From: Sphingobacterium sp. SRCM116780
GTDB taxonomy: Bacteria; Bacteroidota; Bacteroidia; Sphingobacteriales; Sphingobacteriaceae
Reading direction: 5' to 3'
Assembly (NCBI RefSeq): GCF_021442025.1
Contig: NZ_CP090446.1
Span: forward strand, 372,001-436,000
Length of the DNA: 64,000 nucleotides
A model generated the notes under the pieces. It had not been told where the DNA came from. It did not search any database and worked only from the letters and a program-made list of their open reading frames with translations. The translations under genes were made by a program, and so were the position numbers. Numbering within the stretch: the first letter of the stretch is position 1; the number at the start of each line of letters is the position of its first letter. Below, in pieces: positions 52,524 to 61,892 of the stretch.

Positions 52524-55325
52524 TTGCAGAAACAAAAAGCAAATAAATTGAAATCACAAGTTAATCTTAAAAATGCACTTTTAACATTACTAATGGTAAT
52601 TGTTAGTGTAGTTGTGTTTGCCCAAGGATCAGGCAGTATTGTTGGTGTTATCACAAACAAACAATCAGGTGAAACGATAAGTGGAGTTACAGTACGCGTA
52701 ATTGGAACAAGCAAAGGTAGTAGTTCTGATGTGTCAGGTAAATATGGTATTCAGAATTTGGTTCCAGGAACCTACAAAGTTGAATATTCGTATATCGGTT
52801 ATGCAACAAAGCAAATAACAGATGTGGAAGTTAAAAAGGACGATATTACCAATTTAGATATCATTTTAGAAAATTCAGATTCTAAGGTACTGGACCAAGT
52901 CGTGGTAACGGGTAGCTATAAAAAAGAATCTATAGGTGCATTATATGCACAGCAAAAAAATAGTGCTTTGATTTCAGATGGTATTTCTAGTGAGCAGATC
53001 AGAAGATCTCCGGATAAAAATACATCAGAAGCATTGAGACGTGTTAGTGGAACAACGATTCAAGATAATAAATTCGTGATTGTTAGAGGACTAAGCGATC
53101 GTTACAATACCGCTATGTTGGACGGATCTGTATTGCCTAGTACTGAGGCTAATCGTCGAGCGTTTTCATTTGATATAATTCCTTCAAGCCTTATTGATAA
53201 GATTACAATTTCAAAAACAGCTACCCCTGATTTACCTGCAGATTTTGCTGGAGGAGCAGTTCAAATTACAACGAAAGACATACCAGATAAAAACTTTATT
53301 TCTTTTGGACTTGGATATGGCATCAATACAGCTTCAACATTTAAAGACTTTTTAGGAACAAAACGTAATTTTCAAAATTATGCAGGTTTTGATGATGGAT
53401 CGAATAATTTAGCGACTAATTTCCCAAGTCGAGAGACAGTTGCTGCTGGGCTTTCTTCAAAATGGAATAGATTAACATTAAAATCTCTTCCAAATGATTT
53501 TGCAATTAAAAACACGTCTGCTTTACCTTCTCAAAACTATCAATTTAGTGTTGGAAATGTAAAACAATATGATAATAATAATCGCTTCGGATCATTGTTC
53601 GCTGTTACTTATCGTAATTCTCAGAATATTCTGTCGGATATAAAACGTCAGTGGTATCAATACGATTATACAGATAATCAATATAAATTTTCGACAAATT
53701 TGGGTGCGTTAGCAAACTTTGGATATACGTTTGGTAAAAATAAGATCACGTTCAAAAATTTGTACAATCGTTCTTATGACAATACTTATACAGAAAGAAG
53801 AGGTACAAATGTCGGAACAAGTAGCGATAATAAATTTTATGCTTATGATTTAATGCAAAAATCATTATTCAAAAGTACACTAGAAGGAGAGCATATCTTG
53901 AGCGAAAAGAATGATAAAGTGAAATGGACAGCTTCTTGGAGTAATATTCTGAATAATCAACCCAATCAAATGAAGATTAATTATGCGAAGAATATCGATA
54001 GTAAAGATGACTCATCTGTTCCCTATTTAGCGAATATTACAAGTCCTGGAAAAGATAATACTCGTTTATTTTCAAAATTGGATGAAAATGTGTTTTCAGG
54101 AGAAGCCAGTTATAGTTCACCATTTAATTTCTTAGCTGCGCCTTCAACATTAAAAGTAGGAGCGGGAGCAAATTATAGAAAGAGAAATTTTGATGCTCGT
54201 TTTGTTGGCTTTGAATTAAATGCAACAGCAATCGATCCAGAAACTCAAAATGAAATTAGACAGTTAACACCAGATAAAATCTTCTCAACAACATTAATTG
54301 ATAAAAATTATTTCAAATATGCTGAGATAATAATGCCTGGTGATCAATATGATGCAAACTCGTTAACATCATTTGGCTATGCAATGTTAGATCAAAAGTT
54401 TAATGACAAATTGAGAATAGTATATGGTTTACGTTTAGAAAATTATAATGTTCAAGTAAATATTCCAGAGCGAGTAGTTGATGATAAAAAATTAGATTTC
54501 TTACCTTCAGTTAATTTGACCTATAATCTAACGACAAAGTCTAATTTAAGAGCTTCTTATTACCGTACAGTGGCAAGACCTGAGTTTAGAGAATTAGCAC
54601 CTTTTAGCTTTTATGATTTCGAGCAATTAGGTATGATTTCCGGAAATGTCAATTTGAAAAGAAGTTCGATTAATAATGGAGATTTAAGATTCGAGATTTA
54701 TCCATCAGCAGGAGAGATTTTCTCTATATCTGCTTTTTATAAGCAATTTACAGATGCAATTGAACCATTTCGATATGATGTAAACTCTACTGTAGATGTT
54801 TCCAATGGAAATACACCTAAAGCTAATTTATACGGAGCAGAGATCGAAGCAAGAAAAAAACTAAGCTTTATAGCTGATGATCAATTTTTTGCAAATACGA
54901 CTGCTTATGTGAATTTGTCTTTGGTACATTCAAAAGTTAATAATCCAACTGATCAAACTTACATTGAAAAAACACGACCTATGGTAGGACAATCTCCCTA
55001 TGTCATCAATGCTGGTTTACAGCACAATGCTTTAGATAATAAATTAAATGTAAACCTACTATATAACCGTATTGGTAAACGCATTGCACAAGCTGGAGGG
55101 CAAACTTTTACAAGTGCTTGGGAAGCACCTAGAGATATCTTGGATGCACAGATCGGATATAAAGTATTAAAGAGCAAAGGTGAAGTTAAATTAAGCGCAA
55201 GTGATATCTTAAATAATCCTGTGAACGTATATTTCGATAATAAACCTCTCAACAAATCTAATGAGACACTTTATAAGTATAAAACGGGATCAAACATTTC
55301 ATTATCATTTAATTATACATTCTAA
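52524..55325 (+). CDS. TonB-dependent receptor (not SusC type)
   Basis: The 933-residue protein has a signal region ending VVVFAQ, a carboxypeptidase-D-like domain (about 38-115), and a plug with RVSGTTIQDNKFVIVRGLSD and FAGGAVQITTKDIPD. The barrel contains RASYYRTVARPEFRELAPFS and ends NISLSFNYTF. There is no SusD partner. Instead a beta-helix lipoprotein gene follows after 83 bp. No ATG is available at the N-terminus: TTG at 52524 or at 52548 must be used. The second gives a neat 26-residue signal peptide, and the first overlaps a TAGATTTG box. Confidence 0.88.
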   Translation: MQKQKANKLKSQVNLKNALLTLLMVIVSVVVFAQGSGSIVGVITNKQSGETISGVTVRVIGTSKGSSSDVSGKYGIQNLVPGTYKVEYSYIGYATKQITDVEVKKDDITNLDIILENSDSKVLDQVVVTGSYKKESIGALYAQQKNSALISDGISSEQIRRSPDKNTSEALRRVSGTTIQDNKFVIVRGLSDRYNTAMLDGSVLPSTEANRRAFSFDIIPSSLIDKITISKTATPDLPADFAGGAVQITTKDIPDKNFISFGLGYGINTASTFKDFLGTKRNFQNYAGFDDGSNNLATNFPSRETVAAGLSSKWNRLTLKSLPNDFAIKNTSALPSQNYQFSVGNVKQYDNNNRFGSLFAVTYRNSQNILSDIKRQWYQYDYTDNQYKFSTNLGALANFGYTFGKNKITFKNLYNRSYDNTYTERRGTNVGTSSDNKFYAYDLMQKSLFKSTLEGEHILSEKNDKVKWTASWSNILNNQPNQMKINYAKNIDSKDDSSVPYLANITSPGKDNTRLFSKLDENVFSGEASYSSPFNFLAAPSTLKVGAGANYRKRNFDARFVGFELNATAIDPETQNEIRQLTPDKIFSTTLIDKNYFKYAEIIMPGDQYDANSLTSFGYAMLDQKFNDKLRIVYGLRLENYNVQVNIPERVVDDKKLDFLPSVNLTYNLTTKSNLRASYYRTVARPEFRELAPFSFYDFEQLGMISGNVNLKRSSINNGDLRFEIYPSAGEIFSISAFYKQFTDAIEPFRYDVNSTVDVSNGNTPKANLYGAEIEARKKLSFIADDQFFANTTAYVNLSLVHSKVNNPTDQTYIEKTRPMVGQSPYVINAGLQHNALDNKLNVNLLYNRIGKRIAQAGGQTFTSAWEAPRDILDAQIGYKVLKSKGEVKLSASDILNNPVNVYFDNKPLNKSNETLYKYKTGSNISLSFNYTF

Positions 55326-55408
55326 TTTAATAATACACATTTAACAAAGGCTTAATTTTTAAGTCATCTTGAAACAATTTATTTGTAAAAAAATTAAAAC
55401 TTGAAAAA

Positions 55409-56866
55409 ATGAAAAAAAGATTTTTATTCTTGTCATTAGCAGCTTTATTAACTGCTGGAGCTTGTAAGGAAACGACAATTACGGATGACGGTGATGATAC
55501 AGAAACACCTACAAATCCAGCCGATAAAGATGTCGTTGTGGTTACTGGTGAGATTACAACAAATACGACTTGGAAAGCTGATAAAATCTATTTATTAAAA
55601 GGTTTTGTATATGTTAGTAACGGGGCTACATTAACGATTGAACCGGGTACAATTATCAAAGGTGATAAAGCTTCTAAAGCAACTTTAACCATAACAAGAG
55701 GCTCTAAAATAAATGCAACGGGTACAGCAGAAAAACCAATTGTATTTACTTCTGCATTAGCTGCAGGAGCTCGTTCCCAAGGAGATTGGGGAGGTGTGAT
55801 TTTATTAGGAAAATCAATAGTTAACACAGGAACAGATGTGAAAATAGAAGGTGGACTTGTGGTTCCTCAAGGAAAAGATGAAAAAGCATATATCTATTAT
55901 GGGGGTACGGATGCAGCTGATAATTCAGGTGTAATGAAATACGTGCGTATTGAATATGCAGGTATTGCTTACTCTGTTGATAATGAAATAAATGGTTTAA
56001 CCTTAGGAGGAGTTGGAAATGGTACGACATTAGACTATATTCAAGTATATCGTTCAGGAGATGATGCATTTGAGTGGTTTGGTGGTACAGTAAATGCAAA
56101 ACATCTATTGGCTGTTGGCACTTGGGATGATGACTTTGATACAGATTTTGGATATTCTGGAAATGTACAGTTTGCATTAGCTCAACGTGTTTCTACAGTT
56201 GCAGATCAATCAGGATCCAATGGATTTGAATCTGATAACAATGGAACAGGTACTGATCAAACACCCAAAACATCTGCTGTATTCTCAAATGTGACGATTT
56301 TAGGACCTCTTCAAAAAGATGGCGGATCATTCAATGCTAATTATCAACATGGTAGTCAAATTCGTCGTAATTCATCTCTAAGTATTCTGAATTCAGTGAT
56401 ATCAGGCTTTCCATTAGCAGGTGTATATATAGATGATACGAAAGTAGTTACTGCGGATGCAACTTCGAATAACTTCCTTACCATGAGTGCTGTTTTTTCA
56501 AATAATCTTGTATACGGATCAAAAAATACCGATATTAAGGTTAGTTCATCAAAAAATGAAGTGGCTGTAAGTGATTTATTAAAAGCTAGTAATATCATTG
56601 ATAAAACTAAATTCGCTGGATCATTATTTGTCGCTCCGTATGCTTATGGTGCTGACTTTTCAGCTACTGTTGCAAGGCCTGACTTTACGTTATCAACAGG
56701 TTCAGTTGCAGCTGCAGGAGCATTGTTTACGAATAGCAAAGTTAGTGGGTCTTTCTTTGAAAAAGTAGCTTATAAAGGCGCTTTTGGAACAACAGATTGG
56801 ACCACAAGTTGGGCTCATTTTGACCCTCAAGGCTTACCTTATACAACACCGGGTGTTGTTAAATAA
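55409..56866 (+). CDS. Beta-helix lipoprotein encoded with a TonB receptor
   Basis: The 485-residue protein has a lipobox AGAC (Cys19) and an acidic Thr-rich linker, then a chain of beta-helix-like turns (GFVYVSNGATLTIEPGTIIK, INATGTAEKPIVFTSALAAG, GDWGGVILLGKSIVNTG, YIQVYRSGDDAFEWFGGTVN). Such proteins are often mis-named multidrug transporters in databases. It is probably a surface or periplasmic binding partner of the receptor upstream. The ligand is unknown. Confidence 0.8.
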   Translation: MKKRFLFLSLAALLTAGACKETTITDDGDDTETPTNPADKDVVVVTGEITTNTTWKADKIYLLKGFVYVSNGATLTIEPGTIIKGDKASKATLTITRGSKINATGTAEKPIVFTSALAAGARSQGDWGGVILLGKSIVNTGTDVKIEGGLVVPQGKDEKAYIYYGGTDAADNSGVMKYVRIEYAGIAYSVDNEINGLTLGGVGNGTTLDYIQVYRSGDDAFEWFGGTVNAKHLLAVGTWDDDFDTDFGYSGNVQFALAQRVSTVADQSGSNGFESDNNGTGTDQTPKTSAVFSNVTILGPLQKDGGSFNANYQHGSQIRRNSSLSILNSVISGFPLAGVYIDDTKVVTADATSNNFLTMSAVFSNNLVYGSKNTDIKVSSSKNEVAVSDLLKASNIIDKTKFAGSLFVAPYAYGADFSATVARPDFTLSTGSVAAAGALFTNSKVSGSFFEKVAYKGAFGTTDWTTSWAHFDPQGLPYTTPGVVK

Positions 56867-56883
56867 AGAATATAACAAAAAAG

Positions 56884-56913
56884 AAAAGCCTCATGTAAAA
56901 TGAGGCTTTTTTT
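56884..56913 (+). terminator. Terminator after the beta-helix lipoprotein gene
   Basis: AAAAGCCTCAT pairs with ATGAGGCTTTT around a 5-base loop, followed by T residues. Confidence 0.9.
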
Positions 56914-56962
56914 GCATGTAGAAATCCATTGATTTGTAACGTTTTCATCAATATCTAACATT

Positions 56963-57400
56963 ATGATAAAAAGAGTATATATTGTTGCGACTTGCATAAT
57001 TGCCTTACTATTTACATCCTGTAAAAAAAGTAATGTAAATGCAACATCTTTAGATGGATTACAAGTTGAAGCTGAAGCTATCTCTGGCTGGTGCGGAAGT
57101 TCATTTAAAGTAACGGTAAATAAAGAAAAGACAGAGAAACAGTCGTTGAAAAGCAATTGTCAACCTGATGTTGATAATCATACAAAGAGTTATAAAACAA
57201 ATGCGGATCTTTTTAAAAAGTTAAATGATTTTATTCTTTCGAAAGCGCTTTTAGATACCAACATTCAAGAATGTGCTCGTTGTTTAGATGGTGAAGACTA
57301 CCTGATCACCATTAAAAATAATGATCAGATCAATAAATTGTCCATAGCGAATAAAGAGGGGGAATATAAAGCCTTTTTAGACTTGATAAAACAACTTTAA
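56963..57400 (+). CDS. Small cysteine-containing lipoprotein, unrecognised
   Basis: The 145-residue protein has a lipobox FTSC (Cys20). The mature part has four cysteines (GWCGSS, SNCQPD and ECARCLDGED), which could form two disulfides in the envelope. I know no family for it. It has a separate terminator on each side, so it is probably transcribed alone. Confidence 0.7.
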   Translation: MIKRVYIVATCIIALLFTSCKKSNVNATSLDGLQVEAEAISGWCGSSFKVTVNKEKTEKQSLKSNCQPDVDNHTKSYKTNADLFKKLNDFILSKALLDTNIQECARCLDGEDYLITIKNNDQINKLSIANKEGEYKAFLDLIKQL

Positions 57401-57511
57401 TTTTATAGAATTAGATATTTGCAGGCCTGCTCTATTACTAAAATTACATGTTGTTCGCTTAAATAGGATTTGTATGAAGAGGTTTTTCGATAGAAACTGT
57501 AAGAGCAGATA

Positions 57512-57560
57512 AAAATAAAAGGTAGCCATCATATTCCCATGAATGGTTATCTTTTATTTT
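57512..57560. terminator. Terminator between convergent genes
   Basis: AAAATAAAAGGTAGCCAT pairs with ATGGTTATCTTTTATTTT (two wobbles) around a 13-base loop. The rest of 57401-57701 shows no gene. Confidence 0.75.
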
Positions 57561-57701
57561 TTGTTCAAGAATTAGAAAAATTCTGATCTAAGCATATTCC
57601 TAATTGATAGTTGATAACAATATGGAAAGAAAAATAATTCTGATGAATAAATACAAAACATAATCGTTATCTATTTTAATTTTTACCAAATAGCGTATGG
57701 A

Positions 57702-58904
57702 TTACTGAGGTTCATAGTGATACACAATCTGATAGGATTCGTTTTTCAATTTATCTGCGAGTTGTCCAATCGCTAAGTTCTGCTTCTGAGGTGTTGGTTC
57801 GCATAGTGAATAATACTTACCATTATACAAAATTGCATCTCCAATAGGCTTCTCAAACTGTACAGCCATCGTAATATGCGTAGGGTATAATAAAGTTATC
57901 ATCGGAAGATTATATATTTCTTTTACCAAATAAAAAAACAAAGCAGCACGATCATCACAATCACTGTACTGATTGTTTAACGTTTGTTCAGGAGATAATC
58001 TCTTCTCTTTCCCAAAATTAATATCATCATTTTCGTACAAGAAAGCATAGCGTGTAAATCTCATCAAATAATCGACCCCTTTGATCACATGCATGCCTTT
58101 TAAATTTTCTTTTAATACAGGTATTAACGTTTCATATGTTTCTTTACTTAATGGAATATTGAAGTAAGTTTCGAAATCTACCCCAGGATAATTCGCAAAA
58201 ATTTTATTAACCTCATTGTTTAGTTTCACCTTAAAGTGATATAATTTTTCATTGTACTTAAAGTCGATTTTCTTATTTACATAATTTTGAGGACTAAAAT
58301 CAGGCATATGCGTTACTTTATAACTAAAGTCATGAACGGCATTATCTATCTTTAATTGAAGTGGTATATACGTGCCATCTCTTTTAAAAAGCTTACCGTA
58401 ATCATGGTAATTCAAACAGGTATATTGATTGCCATCAACATTGAAAAATGGAATATCTGCAATATCTTCATGATTCTTGATGTAAAATATAATTTGATTA
58501 TTGCCAATTGCTAAGCGTGCATCATATCCAGATTGACATAATAAGAACCATTTGTAAAGCGTATAACGACCATAATTAAGCTCTTTTGGACTCAGTTCTT
58601 GTGCAGTTTTTCTTATCAGCTGATAATAGATCCAATCATTGAGTTGATATTTTTGTTTATAATTGAGCAATGCATTTATAATCGGTTTATAGTTACTTAC
58701 TTTTATTTTATCATAAAAATCTAATACATGTGCTTCATTTATGTCTGAAGGAAAATTGACCAAAAATGTAGAATCAGCTGAAAAGTCAAAAGAAGAATTG
58801 TAAAAATCAATTTTATAATTTTGCGCATAAGATTGTTGTTGATGTATCAATATAAACATCAAAGCGATCAGATAATGTGCGATATAGAATTTATTGAATT
58901 TCAA
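57702..58904 (-). CDS. Exported transglutaminase-like protein
   Basis: The 400-residue protein has a signal peptide (about 1-28, ending YAQ) and a C-terminal region with a papain/transglutaminase-type triad: Cys316 in QYSDCDDRAALFFYLV, His343 in PTHITMAVQF and Glu369 in YYSLCEPTP (Asp in most relatives). The DCDDRA motif is typical of transglutaminase-like cysteine peptidases. Residues 30-300 match no domain I recognise. It probably acts in the periplasm; the substrate is unknown. A minus-strand TATCTTTA box lies at 58927-58934. Confidence 0.75.
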   Translation of the reverse strand: MKFNKFYIAHYLIALMFILIHQQQSYAQNYKIDFYNSSFDFSADSTFLVNFPSDINEAHVLDFYDKIKVSNYKPIINALLNYKQKYQLNDWIYYQLIRKTAQELSPKELNYGRYTLYKWFLLCQSGYDARLAIGNNQIIFYIKNHEDIADIPFFNVDGNQYTCLNYHDYGKLFKRDGTYIPLQLKIDNAVHDFSYKVTHMPDFSPQNYVNKKIDFKYNEKLYHFKVKLNNEVNKIFANYPGVDFETYFNIPLSKETYETLIPVLKENLKGMHVIKGVDYLMRFTRYAFLYENDDINFGKEKRLSPEQTLNNQYSDCDDRAALFFYLVKEIYNLPMITLLYPTHITMAVQFEKPIGDAILYNGKYYSLCEPTPQKQNLAIGQLADKLKNESYQIVYHYEPQ

Positions 58905-59130
58905 TTTGTTAACATTTTCTTAATATTAAAGATACTTAAAATTAACATATTAAAGAATAGAAAAGAGATTTCTTACAGATAGATGACTTTGGGTTTTTTG
59001 GTCTATAAATTATAGATATTGTGAGGAAAATTTTGTCAACTAATCTCTGCTTTTTTTTCTTCTTTATAAGAAAATAATTAAATGAGGCAAGATATTTGAT
59101 GCTATTCGCGATATATTAATAAACATTGAA

Positions 59131-59850
59131 ATGGAAATAAAAACTTCTACAAAATTCGTTGCCGAACTAATTGGGACATTTGGTTTGGTATTATTTGGTT
59201 GTGGAGCGGCTGCAGTAGCCGGGGCAACTACTTTAGGCGGTCTTTCAGGATTAGGTTTGTTAGGTATCTCACTTGCATTTGGTCTCTCAGTTGTTGTTTT
59301 TGCTTATGCAATTGGAGGAATTAGCGGTTGTCATATTAATCCTGCAGTGACTATTGGTGTATTAGTTGCAGGAAAAATTTCTGCGAAAGATGCTGCTGTT
59401 TATATCGTTGCACAATTTATAGGCGCATTACTAGGTGCTTTTGTTTTGCAACAAATTTTAGGAGGACAATTAGCCGGCTTTACTGCTGGTGAGTGGGCAT
59501 ATGGTTCGAATGGATGGGGTAAAGGGTATCAGAATGAATATGGTGTTACAGCAGCTTTTTTAACAGAAGCAGTTTTGACATTTCTTTTCTTATTTGTGAT
59601 CCTAGCGACTACTTCTAAAGTTGGTAATGGTACTATGGCAGGATTAGCGATAGGTCTTACCTTAGTATTGATTCACTTAGTTGCCATTCCTATCACTGGA
59701 ACATCTGTCAATCCAGCACGTAGTTTTGGTCCAGCTATATTAGCAGGAGGACAAGCACTTTCTCAATTGTGGTTGTTTATTGTAGCACCTATTGTAGGAG
59801 CAGTAGTAGCGGCAGTTGTTTGGCGTGTTTTAGAACCAAAACAAGATTAA
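59131..59850 (+). CDS. aqpZ: Aquaporin Z
   Basis: The 239-residue inner-membrane protein has six membrane segments and the two pore motifs CHINPAVTIG and SVNPARSFGPA. The start (STKFVAELIGTFGLVLFGCG) is typical of AqpZ, and the second half-helix has Arg after NPA. It passes water; the loop between helices 3 and 4 (about 115-135) is short as in AqpZ and not GlpF. Monocistronic with a terminator after it. Confidence 0.95.
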   Translation: MEIKTSTKFVAELIGTFGLVLFGCGAAAVAGATTLGGLSGLGLLGISLAFGLSVVVFAYAIGGISGCHINPAVTIGVLVAGKISAKDAAVYIVAQFIGALLGAFVLQQILGGQLAGFTAGEWAYGSNGWGKGYQNEYGVTAAFLTEAVLTFLFLFVILATTSKVGNGTMAGLAIGLTLVLIHLVAIPITGTSVNPARSFGPAILAGGQALSQLWLFIVAPIVGAVVAAVVWRVLEPKQD

Positions 59851-59874
59851 TTAAAATTTCTTTTTATAACTGAG

Positions 59875-59906
59875 TAGCTCCATATATTAATGGAGCTATT
59901 TTTTTA
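59875..59906 (+). terminator. aqpZ terminator
   Basis: TAGCTCCAT pairs with ATGGAGCTA around a 6-base loop, followed by a run of T residues. Confidence 0.88.
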
Positions 59907-59938
59907 TAAGCGCTATTATCAGATTTGCTCCTTTTTGT

Positions 59939-59970
59939 TTTGCAGTGCACTCGCAAAATTCGTATCTTCG
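59939..59970 (+). promoter_or_regulatory. dnaX promoter ending 4 bp before the ATG
   Basis: TTTG at 59939-59942, a 20-bp spacer and TATCTTCG at 59963-59970. Only TACA separates the box from the ATG at 59975, so the mRNA is predicted to be leaderless. Confidence 0.55.
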
Positions 59971-59974
59971 TACA

Positions 59975-61786
59975 ATGGAAAATTTTATTGTTTCTGCCCG
60001 TAAATATCGTCCGATCACCTTTGAATCGGTTGTTGGTCAGCAACACATCACGGGTACCCTAAAAAATGCGATTCACAACAATCAGTTGGCACAAGCATTT
60101 TTATTCTGTGGACCAAGAGGTGTTGGTAAAACAACTTGTGCTCGTATCTTGGCAAAAACAATAAATTGTGAACATATTTCTGCTCAAAGTGAGGCTTGTG
60201 GTGAATGTGATAGCTGCAAATCTTTTCAGAATGGCAATTCATTTAGTATCCACGAATTAGATGCCGCATCTAATAATTCAGTCGATGATATTCGTAGTCT
60301 TATCGATCAAGTTCGAATCCCCCCTCAAGTTGGTAAGTATAAAATCTATATTATAGATGAGGTGCATATGCTTTCTCAACAAGCTTTCAATGCTTTTCTG
60401 AAAACATTAGAAGAACCACCCACCTATGCGATCTTTATTTTGGCAACTACGGAGAAACATAAAATTTTACCAACGATTTTATCGCGTTGTCAGATATTTG
60501 ATTTTAATCGTATTCGGGTAGAAGATATGGCCACTCATTTGAGTCATATTGCGAATAATGAAAATATCCAATATGACCAAGATGGGCTTCATATCATTGC
60601 TCAAAAAGCTGATGGTGGATTGCGAGACGCACTCTCGATGTTTGACCAAATCGTTAGTTTTTCAAACAAAAAAGTAACTTATCAAGCGGTTATTGACAAT
60701 TTGAATATTTTAGATTATGACTATTTTTTCAAATTGACACAAGCTATCTTGGAAGAAAATCCAGCGCAAGCTTTATTGATTCTGAATGATATTTTGAATA
60801 ATGGATTTGATGGTAGTCATTTTATTTCTGGATTGGCATCACATCTAAGAAACTTATTAGTAGCGAAGGAATCTACTACTTTAAAATTATTGGAAGTAAG
60901 TGAACGTATTCGTGCTCAGTATCTGGAGCAAGCTCAAAAGGCTTCAACAGGATTATTATTATCTGCCTTGAATATCTCAAATCAATGCGAGATCAATTAT
61001 AAAACAAGTAAAAACCAACGACTTCAAGTAGAATTGGCATTATTAAAAATGTGCCATTTGTCTAGTGCCATTAAGTTGAGCCAGCTAGGTTCTATTCAGA
61101 TTCCAAATACCGCGGAGGCATTAAAAAAAAAACACTCTAGTATAGCACAAAGTGATGCGACAGCGATTCCTGCTGTTATCCCTTCTATACCAGTTCTGAA
61201 GAATCCTACTGAAGAAAATAATCACGCCAATCTACATACAACTCCTTTAAAAGAACAATCTAAAATAGCTGAACCAGCAAACTTGCCTCCAAAAGTAAAA
61301 AAAGGAGGGTGGGGTGCAGTAAAAAGTTCCATACCAGCATTGCCTGATCTGAACGCTATCTTCGATTCTAAATCGGAAGAAGCTGATGATGATGGACCTA
61401 GTTTAATTAGAGGAGCAGAAGAAGAAACGGTATCTTTTGAACAGTTTCTTCAAGTTTGGAACATCTTAGCCGCTAAGATTAAGAAAGAAAATAAAATCAA
61501 TTTATATACCTTGATGACTGCCGTCACGCCAAAATTAGATGGCAATCAAATAAAAGTCGATGTCGAGAATATGGTTCAAATGGATGTATTAAATACGGCA
61601 AAAATTGATTTGTTGAACTATCTACGTCCAACATTACGCAATTTTTCCTTAGATTTAACGGGTATTGTGATGGAACACGATGTCCTGCGTAAACCTTATA
61701 CATCACAAGAAAAATATCAAGCTATGGTTCAAAAGAATCCACTTTTGGAAACACTTCGAAAAGATTTAAATTTAGGACTGAGCTAA
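59975..61786 (+). CDS. dnaX: DNA polymerase III tau subunit, with probable gamma by slippage
   Basis: The 603-residue protein has Walker A GPRGVGKT (46-53), zinc ligands Cys65, Cys75, Cys78 and Cys81, the DEVH box (128-131), the sensor ATTEKHKILPTILSRCQ with SRC at 170-172, and domain III to about residue 365. The rest is the tau-specific part, whose C-terminal domain (about 485-603) would bind polymerase and helicase. The start at 59975 is fixed by the conserved MENFIVSARKYRP. A run of ten A residues at 61123-61132 (residues 383-386, LKKK) is followed by stops in both other frames, giving predicted short forms of 388 or 389 residues. Confidence 0.96.
   Translation: MENFIVSARKYRPITFESVVGQQHITGTLKNAIHNNQLAQAFLFCGPRGVGKTTCARILAKTINCEHISAQSEACGECDSCKSFQNGNSFSIHELDAASNNSVDDIRSLIDQVRIPPQVGKYKIYIIDEVHMLSQQAFNAFLKTLEEPPTYAIFILATTEKHKILPTILSRCQIFDFNRIRVEDMATHLSHIANNENIQYDQDGLHIIAQKADGGLRDALSMFDQIVSFSNKKVTYQAVIDNLNILDYDYFFKLTQAILEENPAQALLILNDILNNGFDGSHFISGLASHLRNLLVAKESTTLKLLEVSERIRAQYLEQAQKASTGLLLSALNISNQCEINYKTSKNQRLQVELALLKMCHLSSAIKLSQLGSIQIPNTAEALKKKHSSIAQSDATAIPAVIPSIPVLKNPTEENNHANLHTTPLKEQSKIAEPANLPPKVKKGGWGAVKSSIPALPDLNAIFDSKSEEADDDGPSLIRGAEEETVSFEQFLQVWNILAAKIKKENKINLYTLMTAVTPKLDGNQIKVDVENMVQMDVLNTAKIDLLNYLRPTLRNFSLDLTGIVMEHDVLRKPYTSQEKYQAMVQKNPLLETLRKDLNLGLS
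61123..61145 (+). promoter_or_regulatory. Slippage site in dnaX: A10 followed by out-of-frame stops
   Basis: Ten A residues (61123-61132) include the heptamer A AAA AAA. After a -1 shift (or insertion of one A) the reading ends at TAG 138-140 (61138-61140). After a +1 shift (or loss of one A) it ends at TAG 61143-61145. A small ACAGC/GCTGT hairpin follows at 61160-61176. In T. thermophilus dnaX an A9 run causes transcriptional slippage, and in E. coli AAAAAAG causes ribosomal frameshifting. Confidence 0.7.
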
Positions 61787-61803
61787 GGATCCGTTATCTT
61801 TTC

Positions 61804-61836
61804 TTGCAATAAGCCACTTTTCTTTTCGTATCTTTG
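61804..61836 (+). promoter_or_regulatory. rlmB promoter
   Basis: TTG at 61804-61806, a 22-bp spacer and TATCTTTG at 61829-61836. The leader is about 50 nt. Confidence 0.55.
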
Positions 61837-61892
61837 CCTTTCAAATTGGTATTAGGCAATACAATAAAACCAAATCTTAATTCATACAAAGC

